Shown in pieces: positions 23,839-36,807 of a DNA stretch of 64,000 nt (position 1 is the first letter of the stretch; the number at the start of each line of letters is the position of its first letter). Both the position numbers and the translations under genes were made by a program. Source of the stretch: Chaenocephalus aceratus. Lineage: Eukaryota; Chordata; Actinopteri; Perciformes; Channichthyidae. The stretch lies in assembly GCA_023974075.1 (NCBI GenBank), contig JAMFTG010000603.1:1-64000 (forward strand), in the 5' to 3' direction. Below the pieces are notes generated by a model, which saw nothing but the letters and a program-made list of their open reading frames with translations, searched no databases and was not told the DNA's origin.

Positions 23839-25503
23839 GTGAAAACTAACCTTGGATGATGGGTTAGTAGACTAAAAGCTTTAGGAATCCAAAGTACAAC
23901 ATATAATAAGTACCCTGTATCAAGATTGATGCAAAACAAGTGATATTTGAACTTTTTAGACAGATTTAGCAAAAACAACCTCTTCTGGGGCCATTTGGGT
24001 GGATTTTCCTTATCACTGGCGCCCCTTCTTCGATTTTGACATGTGACATCTCTTTCTGACCGTTAGAGCCAATAGAATCGAAGGGAAATCTCCCCGCACA
24101 CACTCATGTTAAAAAAAAGATCGCGTCTTCGCTCACACAGTTTTGCTCCGGGGTGAAGCTGTCTCTAGGTCTGACATCTCAAAACCGAAAAGCAGATTTA
24201 TTGCTCATGGATTATCAGAAATCATTCAAAGTGACACAGACACATTGGATTAACCTATGGATTAACTTCAGCATCGTTTTTTATCGTTTTAATGCCATTG
24301 AAGACCACTTTTGACCAGACTACCACACAGGTGAGCCATTTTGCCGTTTTTAGCTAACTAGCTCCATATGTTTTGATGTGTGTTCTTGTCATTATCTCAG
24401 AGAGTTCATATAATTGAGTGATAGTGAGGGTACCCATCGATTCTGTGTCCCCTCACGATGTGAAACGATGGGTTGAGATGTGCAGCAAAGATAAATAATA
24501 AGGTTTTGTGAGTGAATTTCGGTGCAGTCATCTGTTAGCATTTTTCGCTCGTTGCTAATTCAGAGGCTCAGTGTTAGCATTGTGTTTTTAAAAAATAAAT
24601 AAAATTAAAATGATCAGTTAGATGAGTTTCTTCCCGTTACATGGATATAAGACATTCATAGTTTATTAAATGAACATGCCATCAGACACTGTTTCCTGCA
24701 AGATATTGCAGGAGGCCCCCGGAACCGGGGTCTCTCGGGCTTAACAGGTTAATATAGAACAAAAGAGCTGATTTAATATTCACGTTTTTAACCTTCATCA
24801 CTATTTTATTTAAATAATATGACTGTTGAATAAATCTCATGGTTGCTTGTGTTCACAGCTCACCTGGACGCGGTGCCTTTTTATCCGCAGGGCCTTTTGG
24901 TGCATTCACATAGTCAGCTTCTTCTGTGATTTCCTCTGGAAGATAAACACATACTGTTTCATCAGATATGCAGCTTCCCTCCCATTATGTTCAGCACGCA
25001 TGAGGAACCACTTCACTAAAGGATGGAGTTCATAATCAAACTCAACGATGTGAAATCAGTTGCCGTCACGCAAAGCATCAGAGCAGGAAAGCAGAACTAA
25101 AAACACACGGAGAAGTGTATCGTGCTGACTTTTTAAAACGAGATTAAAGACCAATTAGACAAACTCAAATATCTTAATAAAACATTTGTACATGTTATTG
25201 TTGAAGATGGAGCACATTTTGTATTTAGTGCAATAGTTCATCAGGTGTGGTTAACATATTGATAAACTACAAGCTTCTTCCTTAATTCACTCACAAAAAA
25301 TCCCCAAATAAATTAAACATGATGTCTCTGTGTTCAGCAGAGCTGATCAATTACAATTTAATACATCTTAAATGAATTTGGATATTTAAAAGAATTAGCT
25401 GCTAGGGAGTGGTCTAGCCTCAGAAGCAATTTACGCATATATAGTCATAGAAAGCAAACCATGTTGGTAAAGGCAAAGAAAACATATCATAGGATGTATC
25501 TTA

Positions 25504-25699
<196 letters not shown>

Positions 25700-25831
25700 C
25701 TGGAATATTCTGTAATTACCCATATCCTGGATTATGTTTCCTTTGGTCCTGAACAAAGTCCTGCTGCAGTCCTGATGAGAGCGTCTCTGATGTGACGGTT
25801 CAGTAGACTTCTGCTTCGAGGTGGGTGGCAT

Positions 25832-26361
25832 ATTTTTAATTTCCTGTTCTCATGTCATGTTGATACTTCCCAAATAGTTTCAACCGGAACTTGAGAACGT
25901 GCAGCCCTTTCCCCGGGTTTTAATAGAGTCACACATCCAACATATTGGATTTCCCAACAATATAATCATATTAACTGCAATTTAGATCTCCAATGGATTT
26001 CTAGGCCCCAAAAACGTATGTTTAGTCACCAAAATGCTCTCAATGTCATTTCCTGTCTCTCTCTGGAACTCTGCTAGAGACTAAATATTGAGGCCTGATT
26101 TCCTTTTGCCTAATTTTCATAAAACATCTTACATTATCGTGAATAAGATTCTTTCTCCTGACTATTAAAAGTCTGTAGAGACCTAGACCTATCTCTGGAC
26201 CTACAGACTTAGCTACAATTATCAAAATCAGTTTGGTAGTGTTCATATAGCTGTTGTGGAGGATATCATGAAGCCTTGTTCTGATAAAAACTAGAGGTAG
26301 TTATTATATAATTAACTTGAAAAGGGTCAAAGGAGACCTGAACACAACATAAGGGTTAGAG
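25832..26361. other. Upstream flank of receptor B
   Basis: Composite of duplicated pieces: 26040-26170 resembles the flank block near 1700-1800, and 26215-26355 matches 8500-8655 (the 'cagtttggtagtgttcatat' landmark). No gene is seen. Confidence 0.5.
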
Positions 26362-26957
26362 CACATCTCAAGGCCCGGGGGCCAAATCAGGCCCTTGGTG
26401 GATTTAATTTCAGCCCGCAGGATAATTTCTAAATACTATTAGATCTGGCCCGCTGGTATATACACACCTTATACACACCTTATTACACACCTTCACTCCA
26501 TCCTGAGGGTCTCCTCAGCTCAGAGCCTGAGCCCAAACATTGATGACCTTGTACCCAAGATGAGATGCTAAGTATCTGAGCTAGCATCACAGAGCAGCAC
26601 CCTGAGTTCAATGGATGCTTCCTTCTGCACTTTGTTTCTCACGACAACAGGGCATGTTTGGTTTCTCTTTGAGGGGAATAGTTTTGTTGAAGCTGTTGTT
26701 GGCCTGTGGGAAAATGTACTCATAAGAAATGACTCTGGAAAAGCTGCAGATAGAGCCATAAGAAATGAATGCAACTGATTATTTAATGTTTAATGTTGTT
26801 TTTATAGGCAATCATTTAAGTTTTGTTAGTTCCAGGTTTAATATGTGCAATAAGTTCATTTCAATACGTTCTGCAATAAACATTGAACCAGTCCGGCCCT
26901 CGACTAGTACCCATTTTTAAATGTTGGCCCACTTTGTATTTGAGTTTGACACCCGTG
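26362..26957. mobile_element. hAT-like element downstream of receptor C
   Basis: The left end starts CACATCTCAAGGCCCGGG and the right end is TTTGACACCCGTG. It is flanked by a perfect 8-bp duplication GGTTAGAG (26354-26361 and 26958-26965). The receptor A flank keeps the empty site with a single copy at about 8648-8655. No intact transposase. Confidence 0.88.
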
Positions 26958-26965
26958 GGTTAGAG

Positions 26966-27740
26966 GAACTGAGCAGCATTGATGGACACTGATGCATCGA
27001 TGAGTTTAAACACTAGTATCACATCATATCATCATCATACATCTTACTTAGTGTTTGCACTTTTTTTGGCCAATCCACCTCCACTTCCTGTCCCTCTCTG
27101 AAACTCTGCTGGTGCTGATGTTGACAGAGTGACTGAATATTGAGGCCTGATCTCCTTCTATCTTATTTTCATCCAAATGGTCGCCCCATGAATAAGATTG
27201 TTTCTCCAGACTTGATTAAAGCACTGATGTTTTCAAGAGAAACACAAAAACAACAATGTGTGGCAGCACATTTATTCACTGGTGCCAACAGAGTAAAACA
27301 AGACATTGCTCACAGACACAAATACAGACAGATACAAATCATCCATAAACTGTGCGTCATCAGAATAGCATCAGGGACAGTTTCATCCCACTGGCCAGAA
27401 GACTATTAAACACCTGAGCTTGCACTATTTCTATTTGTATTGTTGTTTTTTATATGTATTTCTTACGTCTTGTTAATTGCACTGTTAAGGAACCTGAGAT
27501 CACATGTTTTATACATTACATAATTACACCGTAGTTTCTAAATGTCATGACGATAAACCTTTGAATCTGAAAAATAGTTATTAAACAGACTCTGGAACTT
27601 TGTATTGAGAACAAGTGATGCAGCGCCCTCTGCTGGCCGGTAGAAGCAATACAATAAAATGGTCCATAGTCTTTGCAATAATCTGCAGAGTTTAAGCGTT
27701 GCATCTCGAACACAATAGAATAACATTATTCACACTAAAC
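26966..27740. repeat. Segmentally repeated 3'-flank block (copy C)
   Basis: Nearly identical to 8650-9430 next to receptor A. It includes the LINE-tail-like end and the 'cagcgccctctgctggcc' segment. Confidence 0.75.
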
Positions 27741-27892
27741 AGTGTAACTATTTTAACCATCCATATCTAATAAAACACCATACATGTAAAGAAATAAATA
27801 TTTGCATTAATTTAGCAAGCTCCATAGAAATTAAGTCAAAGTAAAAGCACATCGATTTTAAAATAATCCACATTATGAGTTAACTTTTGTAT

Positions 27893-27898
27893 TTTATT
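27893..27898 (-). terminator. Polyadenylation signal, receptor C
   Basis: AATAAA on the minus strand about 150 nt after the receptor C stop codon, at the conserved position. Confidence 0.6.
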
Positions 27899-28048
27899 GT
27901 TTTTATCGAGTTTGAGAAACGTTTCTGGAATTAATGTTTTTAATACTTTTTTTGTTTTATTTTTTTGTTTGGAATTTGTTTTTATTCACAAGTAATTCAT
28001 CTATTTCTCAAAGAGTTTCCAGTAACCTTCTTAGTATGAGTGCTTTGT

Positions 28049-31000
28049 TTAAACAGACAGAGCCTTCTTCTGGCAGATCCATTGATGTTTCCTATCACAG
28101 CTCACTGATGACCATGTGTCTTTGTTTCTGTAAAACACTGCACAGCGACCGTCAGCAGGATCAGGAGGATCTATCCAGGAGCTGAGGAGAGAACATGATG
28201 TTTAGAGAAAGGCTGATAGATGTTATTATTCAAAGTGTTTAGTAACGTGTCTCTTACCTCTCAGTCAGATCACTTCCATCCACCCACTTCCATTGCCTAT
28301 TTACAACTCTCAGACCAATCCAGAATCCGTTAGGTCCAAAGCTTTTGTTCTTGATTGCTTTCTGGAAAACAGAGAGAGAGTTGTCAGATATTTAAACATT
28401 AAACTGTAATAAACACATAATGACCTAAAGACTCAAAGTGTGTTCAAACCTACACAAAACACAATTACTTTCTAATTGCTTCATATTAATGGGTTTACCT
28501 TTTCCTCTGAATCACGTGCAACAGCCAGATCTGAATTCTTTCCACTGCAGTCTCCTCGAGCTTCTTCCCAGGTTGTTCGATTAGGAGGCTGAGCGTCAAC
28601 ATACGCATAGCAGCTGGACTCAGAGAGAGACCAGCCCTTCTGACAAGGTTTACACTTATCATCTGAAACAACAGAGTCCAAAGAATCAACAACATGCCTG
28701 CCTTTTGAAAAGATTGTAATTGTGACCTAATATAAAGGATCTGAACATACCGGTGTTTCCTAAGCAGTACTCATCGATGCTCCACTGAGCTCGACTGACG
28801 TAGAGCTCATTCCAGTTTGTTGTCAGGTTTTGTATTTGCTGTTTCAAGTTGTTCTTCTCGGTCTCCAGCTCCTGGTTTCGTGTTGTCAGCTCCTGGACTC
28901 CTGCAGACAGGTTTTTGTTGTTGCTCTCTGAGACATTATAGGCTTCTGTCAGGTTGTCCAACTGGTCCTTCAGATTCTTGATGTCCCTCGTCAAGTTTGC
29001 ATTTTCTAAGCTGAGTTTTGTGTTGTTCACCAGAAGAGTTGAGACTTCTTTAAACCGGTTTGGATCACTCTCATGAATTAATGTAGCAACTGCAAAATGA
29101 GAAATTAGCTTCTTTTATAATCAAGATTATAATGCAATTTTGTTTTTTGTCGATTTGCCTCTTTTGTAAGCTTTTTCCTGTCAGTCTCACTTTAGGTTTT
29201 CCGGTCTTTAGACTCAAACTAAAAATGTCTCAGTCCGTCTCAAAGTGTTCTGACTTCTCCAATCCTCAGACCCATTTATATTTCACATTGCCTGAAACTG
29301 CTCGTCACTGTGGTTTGAGGTCAACATTACTAAGAGAGGAGTGGAATGGGGAAGTCTTCAAGCCACACATTTTGTGAAATAGCAAGCGCTGGTGGGTAGA
29401 GAGCGTGGGATGAACTCAGAACTTCACAGAGGCTCAGTAACATGAAAGACACATGACATGTGTAATAGATTGGCATTAGATAGACATTCATTGTCGTTTG
29501 GGTCTGATCATGTGATTAGTTAAGAACAAGAGAAATATAGAATATGTCTTGACTCATCTTTTAATTATGTGTGTGCCTACTTGTCTGTATTTCCCTCTAA
29601 TGGAGCCTGCAGGTATGTACAGTAGAGGAAAGTCTCAAAGTAATTCATGTATTCATCCACATGAACGGCTTCTTGATTGATAATGTTGCTTTGGGAAAAC
29701 AAGCACAATATATTAATGGATGCTACCTCCATGTTGGCCTACAAAGATGCGTCAGCATTGCACGACTCTGTAAGAGGAAGACGCTCATAATAATACCTTC
29801 TACACTGTCATACTGAGGCATGTACATGACTGATATCAAATGGTAGTAACAGGTAAAACAGCTGCTACTATTCTTTACGGTTTGTCTCATGTCTAAGTGT
29901 GAGATAATGCACTTCCTGTTTTGTGTACTTACGGTAGACGCAGACTCCGATGATGCCACCCAGCAGAATGACACAGAGAATCCCCAAACAACAAGCCAAG
30001 TGCTGAAAGCGCCGACGTCCTGCTGAGTCTAAACAACACAAATTAATCACGTTAACTGTCCAGATGAAGATTGATACCTTTCAAAGTGTCAGTCTCCTTA
30101 GTACAGATATTGTGTCACTTTTCAACTCGGACAGTTTACAGTATGGTAAATGCAGATGGAGCTTTTTTTGTATCAGAGTAAAACTTAAAAGACAGGAAAG
30201 GATAGCAAGTTGATTTGACTAACTCAGATGCTTGAACCTTATAGTAATCAGTCAAACTTTGGAATACAGTTCAGAACAAAGGAGTATATTTGGTCCCCTA
30301 TCACTTACATTGTATGAGAAATGGCCTAAATAAACAAAAGGAGTGAAATGGACAGCGAAAGGCACCTGACTGTTGTTAAAGGGCCGACTTAATGGTAGGG
30401 TAGGTTAGAATGGAGAAACCAGCTCGAGTGTGCTAGAATTTGAAAGTACACAACTGAAAATAATCTGCCTCTTCCTTCAGACTTCCTTACTGATCCCCTC
30501 CTCCAACACACACGAACGCGCACATGACCAATGAGGGCACGAGATAAGTTTGTGCCCCGATGGAAGGCTGACAGGCAGGTAGGCCATCCAGTTATCTGCC
30601 GCAAGCCGGGGCAGATGATTGGTCTAGCTTTTTACAGCGCCACAGCTTCCACAGATGAAATATTTGTATATATTTATTGTCAAAGCATTTAATGTATTCA
30701 TTGCTATCGGGATCGGGATCCATGGAATATAACAAAAAGTGTTTCTAAGTGAATTACCTACCCCACTTTTAAAGAGTTGTGAACCCGCTTCATGTACTTT
30801 GCTAAAAGTGTTCCAGTGAGAGTTACGGTAGGTGTTGAGTATTAGTCACTGTAACATTATTGCAGCACAACACAAAAGTTCAATCTCAAAATAACCGTTC
30901 GCAAGAGATTTCCTAAAAACTAACCTCATATTTAGTCTGAGTCATTCACAGTTTTTAACACGTTGAGGTAAGGGTACTTTACTTGAGTATTTTCTTTTCA

Positions 31001-33650
31001 TGCCACTGTATGATTTAACTACAATTCAAAGGTATCATATATCTTACTCCACTACATTTATAGTAAGTTAATTATTCAGATGTATTATTATTTAAAATAT
31101 ATAATATGAACAGAAAGATCTGAAAAACTAGATTATAAAGACACTTAATTGGCATCTGCACACATTTATGTTTATTTTATTTAAATAGAACAATATTGGT
31201 GGGTGTTTTTTATTTAATTTTAAAAATGTCTGTGTTTTTATAATTACTTACTTTTACTCAAGTAATATTTTCAATGCTGTACTTCTACTTGTAATGGATA
31301 CGTTTACCAGTCCACACTCCATATTTAGGTCTGGTCGGGGACTTGAACCGGCGACCCTACGGCTCACAGTCCAAGTACTGACTGAGCCACTGTCGGACAT
31401 ATATCAATCTTACTCCACTACAGTTATAGTAAGATGATAATTCAGATGCATTATTATTCAAGTATATAATGTGTTGTTATAAATATGAACAGATGGAGGA
31501 TCTGAAAAACTAGATAAGAAACTTAATTGGCATCTGTACACATTTAAGTTTATTTTATTAGAACCGTGTTTTTGGGTGTTTTTTCTTTAATTTCGAACTT
31601 TTCTGTGTCGTGTACATTGATTACTTAAAGTACAGTTTGCTTTGTATACTTACTTGCTTTTACTCAAGTAACATTTTCAATGCTGTATTTCTACTTGTAA
31701 TGGATACGTTTACCACATGGTATCAGTACTTTTACAAAAGGACCAGAATACACTGGTAAAAGGTCTTGGTTTGAAAACAAGCCAACAATGATTTGACATT
31801 AAAGATTTGTGCATATTTTGATTAGAAACTTATTTTTTGATATGTCAAAAACAAACGATAACCCTTTCGTACTTGGGACGATAATTTTTTCATAAGACCA
31901 GGATGCCCCATCTGCAAAATGTTGACATTTGTCACACAGCACACTCCCAATATGTTACGGCTTTGTTAGAGTGCTAGGGTTACTGACAAAGCACTACAGA
32001 TATAAACTTTAGTACAGTTCTTGTGAACTTGTTCCCTTTTAATGATAGTTATAATGGTAAAGTGTGGTGCAGTGGGTTGTGCGTTGGGACCAGGGGGTCA
32101 CAGGTTCAAACCCCACTGCAGTCAGCATGTCGTTGTGTCCCTGAGACACTTCACCCCAAAGTGCTCCTGTGGGGATTGTCCACAGTACTGAGTATGTGAG
32201 TCACTTTGGATAAAAGCGTCTAACAAGTGACATGTGATGTAATGTAGAGTAGTGGTAGCAGTAGTACTCCCAGTTGCAGTAACACCTGAATGTTCTTTTT
32301 AATACAACTTACCCTCGTTCTTTGTTTCGTTATGCACCTTCACCTCACCGTACACAGTTTCCTCCCCTCTTTTTGCTGGAAGGTCAAAGGAAATGTACAT
32401 GCTCAGGGTTTTTAGAGAATAAATGACAAGGACTTTAAAATGCTGTTTTCATTGTTTGATATAGCACACAAATTGCCTTACGATGATTTATTTATTGCAA
32501 ATATTAAACAGTTTTTCCCAGAAAGTGCTTCAAAATGATTGTCTTCAGGTAAAAAAGGGAACCTCAACAGATAACTATCTCCCTTCGCAATTTCCTCACT
32601 GGTTTTAAATAGATGTGTTCGTGATGATAAATCTCCAGAGTGAGTCACTAAATATAAATTAAAATACCCAACAAATGACCATCAGTTTGAATATTTTTAA
32701 GAGAAGAAATATTAAAGGTGGGGTAGGTAAGTTTGAGAAACCGGCTCGAGATCACTAGAACTTGAAAATACACAACCGGAGAAAATCTGCCACTTCCTCA
32801 CAGAGCCCCTCCTCCAACACACACGAACGCGCACATGACCAATGAGGGCACGAGATAAGTTTGTGCCCCGATGGAAGGCTGACAGGCAGGTAGGCCATCC
32901 AACCATCCGATTGGTTGTACTTTTTACAGTATTACGGCTTCTACAGATGAAATTTTTTATGGATTTTTTGTCAAAGCACTTCAGATATTCATTGCTATCG
33001 GGATGTTAAGAGCATTCCATGGAATATAACAAAAAGTGTATCTCGAGCCGGTTTCTGAAACTTACCTACCCCACCTTTAATTGAAGTTAAACTGAAGTAG
33101 GATGAGGTGTTCAAAGGTTTCAAACTACTCTAGATTTAAAAGTGTTTTTTCAACGTAGATACATGAACAAAGAAGGCTTATTTCTACCAAATATTTTCAT
33201 TGATGAACCAAGAAAACTCATATTATTAAAACCTAGATGCACGATGATACGTTTTCTTGGTTCATTTGTAGTGAAAGGTTTACACTCAACATCGTGATTT
33301 TGAAAAACATCAATGCAAATGTGCTGGGTTAGCTAACAATCTATTCTTCACCCACACTAAACAAATACAAAAACAGCCTTTTAACAATTTCTCTAAAAAG
33401 AAAAGGTAAATTATTTGCAGATTTTTCATGTTTCTGGTTTCACAGTTAAATTATAGGACATTAAAAACAGCAACTTACTTTAGATTGATATTCAACATTG
33501 CATTGATCACATTAACAAAGAGGCTCTGTTTCAAAATCATCAGCAGGAAGTGAAAGTTGTTAAATAACTAAACTTACCCGCAGGTGGAGGATTGTTGCCG
33601 GCTTTGAACACAACCGAAGCGTAGTTCACCTCCTCCTCTCCCTCCGCCAT
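28049..33650 (-). CDS. Type II CTLD receptor, copy C (323 aa)
   Basis: Seven coding exons: 33578-33650, 32313-32375, 29933-30028, 28751-29089, 28499-28662, 28258-28361, 28049-28181, fully in frame with GT-AG sites. The tail has Y10 in VNYASV, a fitting ITIM, and Y33 in TVYGEV, a fitting TxYxxV/ITSM, so inhibitory SHP-type signalling is likely (inference from motif knowledge). The membrane span is at about 54-77, with no charged residue for adaptor pairing. A 113-residue heptad-rich stalk has several N-glycosylation sites (NLT, NVS). The long-form CTLD runs 194-318 with CKPCQKGW, FWIGL, WKWVDGSDL and WICQKK. The calcium-sugar motifs are missing (DPPDP for EPN/QPD, WSS for WND), so carbohydrate binding of the classical type is unlikely. 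It is the best-preserved cluster member. The exact fish name (illr, CD209-like) is not certain. Confidence 0.9.
30393..30768. mobile_element. TTAA-flanked MITE in receptor C intron 2
   Basis: Flanked by TTAA (30389-30392, 30769-30772), with inverted ends around 'tggtagggtaggt' and 'acctaccccacttt'. The receptor A intron has the empty site ('gacttaaagag' near 13959). Same family as 32716-33076. Confidence 0.8.
31313..31399 (-). mobile_element. tRNA-derived SINE head fragment
   Basis: On the minus strand it reads a tRNA-like head with A box 'tggctcagtcagta' and B box 'ggttcaagtcc', the same family as 43365-43600. It is a SINE promoter region, not a functional tRNA; it lacks a proper acceptor stem. 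A local duplication surrounds it (31230-31320 resembles 31610-31720). Confidence 0.7.
32063..32247 (+). mobile_element. tRNA-derived SINE in receptor C intron 1
   Basis: The head has 'ggtgcagtgggttgtgcg' and B-box 'ggttcaaacccc'; the tail is 'tttggataaaagcgtct', typical of fish SINEs. Receptor A lacks it, so it was inserted after the duplication. Confidence 0.8.
32716..33076. mobile_element. TTAA-flanked MITE in receptor C intron 1
   Basis: Flanked by TTAA (32712-32715 and 33077-33080), with long inverted ends beginning AGGTGGGGTAGGTAAG and continuing through 'gaaaccggctcgaga'. Absent from receptor A. Shares its interior with the element at 30393-30768. Confidence 0.88.
33546..33555 (+). promoter_or_regulatory. 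ETS-IRF composite-like site, receptor C
   Basis: GGAAGTGAAA in intron 1, same position and sequence as in receptor A. It fits the leukocyte ETS-IRF composite consensus. Function is inferred only. Confidence 0.3.
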
Positions 33651-33933
33651 CACTCCAGCCGCTCTGTTGAGCCCTCTCTGACTCGTAGATGGAGAAGTGT
33701 TGCTCTAATTAAACCTCTGGACATCGCAATAGGAGAACTGGTTGTTTCCTCTCTTCTTTTGAAGTCTATCGCTCAGCCTTCACATTAACCACTTCTGCTT
33801 TTGGTCGAGAAGTTCATTTGCATCGCTTCACGTGACTGAACATGGACCTTAGAAATACATTGTGTGTTCTTGTTTTATGGAAATATAATCTTCCATAAAA
33901 GGCAAGATTAGAAAGGCAGCCCATGCAGAACGA

Positions 33934-33950
33934 GGGGGGGGGGGGGGGGG
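33934..33950. repeat. Poly-G run
   Basis: Seventeen consecutive G on the plus strand, just past the right edge of the duplicated receptor C unit. Confidence 0.9.
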
Positions 33951-34026
33951 AGTTGTTGATAAGTAACCCTGCATGTTTATTTCGATAGAGCTAACATATA
34001 TGTATTTGTACTTAATTGGATTTATT

Positions 34027-34215
34027 TCTTGTCCTTGGGTTCAAAGATTCAAAGGCTTTAATTTGTCATATGCACAATTGCTACAGCGTAGTTCTGTCAA
34101 TCAAATCTGAAGTCTCAGACTCCTCCAACAAGGCAACCTCTATATACTTAAGACATACAAAGACTGCAAGAAGAACTATAAATAAAATTGTGCAAAAGAG
34201 TGGCGCAAGGGACCA
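34027..34215 (+). repeat. Dispersed repeat ('attcaaggctttaattgtcat' family)
   Basis: Shares sequence with 45905-46210 and 53008-53155: a 'gctttaatttgtcatatgcac' start and a 'ctcctccaacaaggcaac' middle. Common in fish genomes and not coding. Confidence 0.55.
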
Positions 34216-34685
34216 ACAGTGTAAGTAAAATGCGGAACGAAGTTAACCGTATACATGTCAAATAGAATGATACACAGAAGGTCAAATTAAATACTGTACA
34301 GTGAGAGTTAAGGATTAAAGTTTACACTGACTACATTTTCTCCGAATGCCTTATCCTGAATACCTGCGTTCCACAGGGATAAGCTCCCTTCATGTTCTCT
34401 ATATATTCAAATGAAGAAACATATGACAGCAAAGACCTGGAATATTATTTTGACCCTCATTGCCTGCATTCAGGATGTTTATAATTCCATATTTCAACAG
34501 ATGATTGTGAAATAAGCCATTCTGAATAACAGGGACTATTACTTGTGGTACTTTTTGAGGCTAAAACCTTTATATTTCATAGTAGAAGGTACAATATTTG
34601 TCTCTGGATTGTAGTGGAGTGGAACTATAAAATGGTAGGAAACTGCTGTCAGCAAATCACCAATCAAAGCACCTTCACACCTTGT

Positions 34686-35252
34686 TCATTAGCCGCTTTC
34701 ACACCAAGTACTTTGCCGTACTTAGTGCCCAGCACTTAGACCCCGTTTACACGAGGACGATATGGGTTGCATCCGCATAGTTTCTCTTGCGTATAGCCCT
34801 TTCGTTTACACAAGGCTGTAACAAAACGATAGAAACGGACCCCGCAAACGATAACGGGTCCCAAGCTGGATAGATCTGCAAACGGAACGCTCTGGGGGGG
34901 CAAACGGCTCTGTGTGTCCGCCTCTATACGATCAAATAGCCCATGTCTTTAACGGACATGTTGACCGGCGAAAAAATAGTTTTACGGAAACTCTGCCGCA
35001 TGGTGGGCTAATGCTAATGCTAATAATGCTGATGCGAGGAAATAAAATGGCGGCTTCACAAAAACTTTTCAGAGTTGTACGGGGCGTGGTTTGCAATTCG
35101 CCCAGCCAATCAGAAATTGGAACTTTTTTCTCCCGAGGATTGTACCACCTCTCTAGCAGGCACTAAAAATGGGAGTAAACCAAGTACTATTTTTGGTGTG
35201 AGCGCAACATTTCAGGCACTAACGGAAGTGCTCCGGTGTGAAAGCGCCTAAT
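34686..35252. mobile_element. Non-autonomous DNA element with nested repeat
   Basis: Inverted ends 'agccgctttcacacc' (34690) and 'ggtgtgaaagcgcc' (35237). A second repeat beginning 'ccccgtttacacgaggacg' lies inside (about 34741-35000). Target duplications are unclear. Confidence 0.55.
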
Positions 35253-35299
35253 GGCAGCTTCCAAGTCCTAGATGTGAGTAACGGTTCCAGTTTTCCAGT

Positions 35300-36180
35300 C
35301 AAAAATGTAACTGAAACCCCGCCCCTTTTTGTCGGCTATTAAAGTTGCAATGATATCATGTTTATTAGCCTTTCTTTGTCCTTTGTAACTGATTAAATCT
35401 GTCCAAATGTCCAATTTCGTTATGTGAAAGATATGTGTGCAAAAGAATACTGAGTTGTTATCAACAGGTATTGCTAACGATGGCTCACACAGTCAACTCG
35501 ATTAACCAAGAAAATACAAATAAAAACAAACAACAACAAAAAAAGACAGCTATAAAATACAATTACATTTTTTTATTTCAGTGTAAGATATGAGTCATTG
35601 TGTGCTTTAATTAAAAGCAGGATCCTGAGAGTGTGGGCTGACCTGCAGTTTTCTGGGAGTTGTATCCAAATATCTGGAGGATTTTAGACTCGACTCTGCT
35701 TCTCTTTTATTAGTTTTGACTCTTGGGAGAGAAAGTAAACCTTTCCCAGGAAGTGAAGCTAGAAACAGTCATTGACAATATTCTCAACTTTCAAAGTAAC
35801 TCAGACTACAGATAGAAAATTCTCTCACAGGAAAATGGCTTCATTTGTCACAGGAACAAGCTGACCTGGTGTTGCAAATATCTGATTACTTCACACTGTG
35901 AGAAGTTGAAGTAGAGCTAAGCTGCCCGTGGGAGGATTGTAGTTTGGTTAGCCACAGCTAACTAGAAAGAGGCAGTTGAAAATAAAGATCAAATTGGCCA
36001 TAAAAATTATAACAACATGAAATAAAAAGCAAAAAAGAAGGGCCCACAAGTTTAAATGCATAAACCCTAAAAACAGAATGTCCTTAGAATTTGTTCCTGT
36101 TACGGCCCAGGATTTGTTGTTTTGTTTTACAGAAAAACCCACAAATGTAAATAGTTAGATCTCTTCGCAAATTTAAATGA
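35300..36180. other. Spacer, nothing recognised
   Basis: AT-rich sequence without supported genes, RNAs or clear repeats. Confidence 0.4.
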
Positions 36181-36199
36181 ACTTCAGGAAGCCACAACA

Positions 36200-36500
36200 A
36201 ATACCCTGTGCGTGCGTGCGTGTGTATTTGGCTGTCTGTGTGGGTGTGTGTATGTGTGTGTGTGTGGTGCCTAGCATTACTATACTTGTGGGGACCTCAA
36301 TCTGTTTACACAGTCACGTGTGGGGACTCGCTTCCCTTATGGGGACAAATTGGAGGTCCTCATGAGGGGAATCATTAATTTTAGGGTGAAGACTTGGTTA
36401 GGTTTAGGGTCAGGGTAAGGGTTAGGGTTAGGCATGTGTTGGTTATGGTTAAGGTTAGGATAAGTCTCCAGGAAATGCATGTAAGTCAATGTAATGTCCC
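36200..36500. repeat. GT-rich tract and telomere-like TTAGGG repeat
   Basis: A degenerate GT tract (36205-36265) is followed by a dispersed 'ggggacctcaat' repeat that includes several TTAGGG-like units around 36400-36435. The TTAGGG units are few and imperfect, so this is a repeat family, not a telomere remnant. Confidence 0.55.
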
Positions 36501-36807
36501 CTGAAGTGATGTATACATGGTATGTGTATGTCTTTGTTCTTCTTGTGTGTCAGTCATCCACACCAATCAGAAGTGCTGTGCTCCACATGTACCAGCCATT
36601 GTTAACCAATCAGAAGTGGCCCATGATAGAAGGTGATAGACAGATTGATCCAATCACCTGCCAAGTGCTTTTGAAAGTGCCTGCCCTTTCCAAATGGCTT
36701 CCAATGGAGCTTTAGATGGTTTGGTGAACCATCTGAGTCAGGTTAGTAACGCTCCATCATATGTTTCTATTACAGGATGAATCTTAAACTGAAGCTTGAC
36801 TTTAAAG

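Larger units (their letters stand above)
22754..24748. mobile_element. TTAA-flanked DNA transposon (piggyBac-like), non-autonomous
   Basis: It is flanked by TTAA at 22750-22753 and 24749-24752, with inverted ends CCTGTTAGGCCC and, on the right, CCTGTTAAGCCC (reverse complement). TTAA duplication with ends starting CC is typical of piggyBac; no transposase is seen. The decayed copy D lacks it, but D retains about 40 bp that are missing on B's left flank, so a small deletion accompanied or followed insertion. A separate hAT element is nested inside. Confidence 0.7.

Noticed and set aside
36400..36440. Interstitial telomere
   Set aside because: There are only a few imperfect TTAGGG units, and they are part of a dispersed repeat common in fish.
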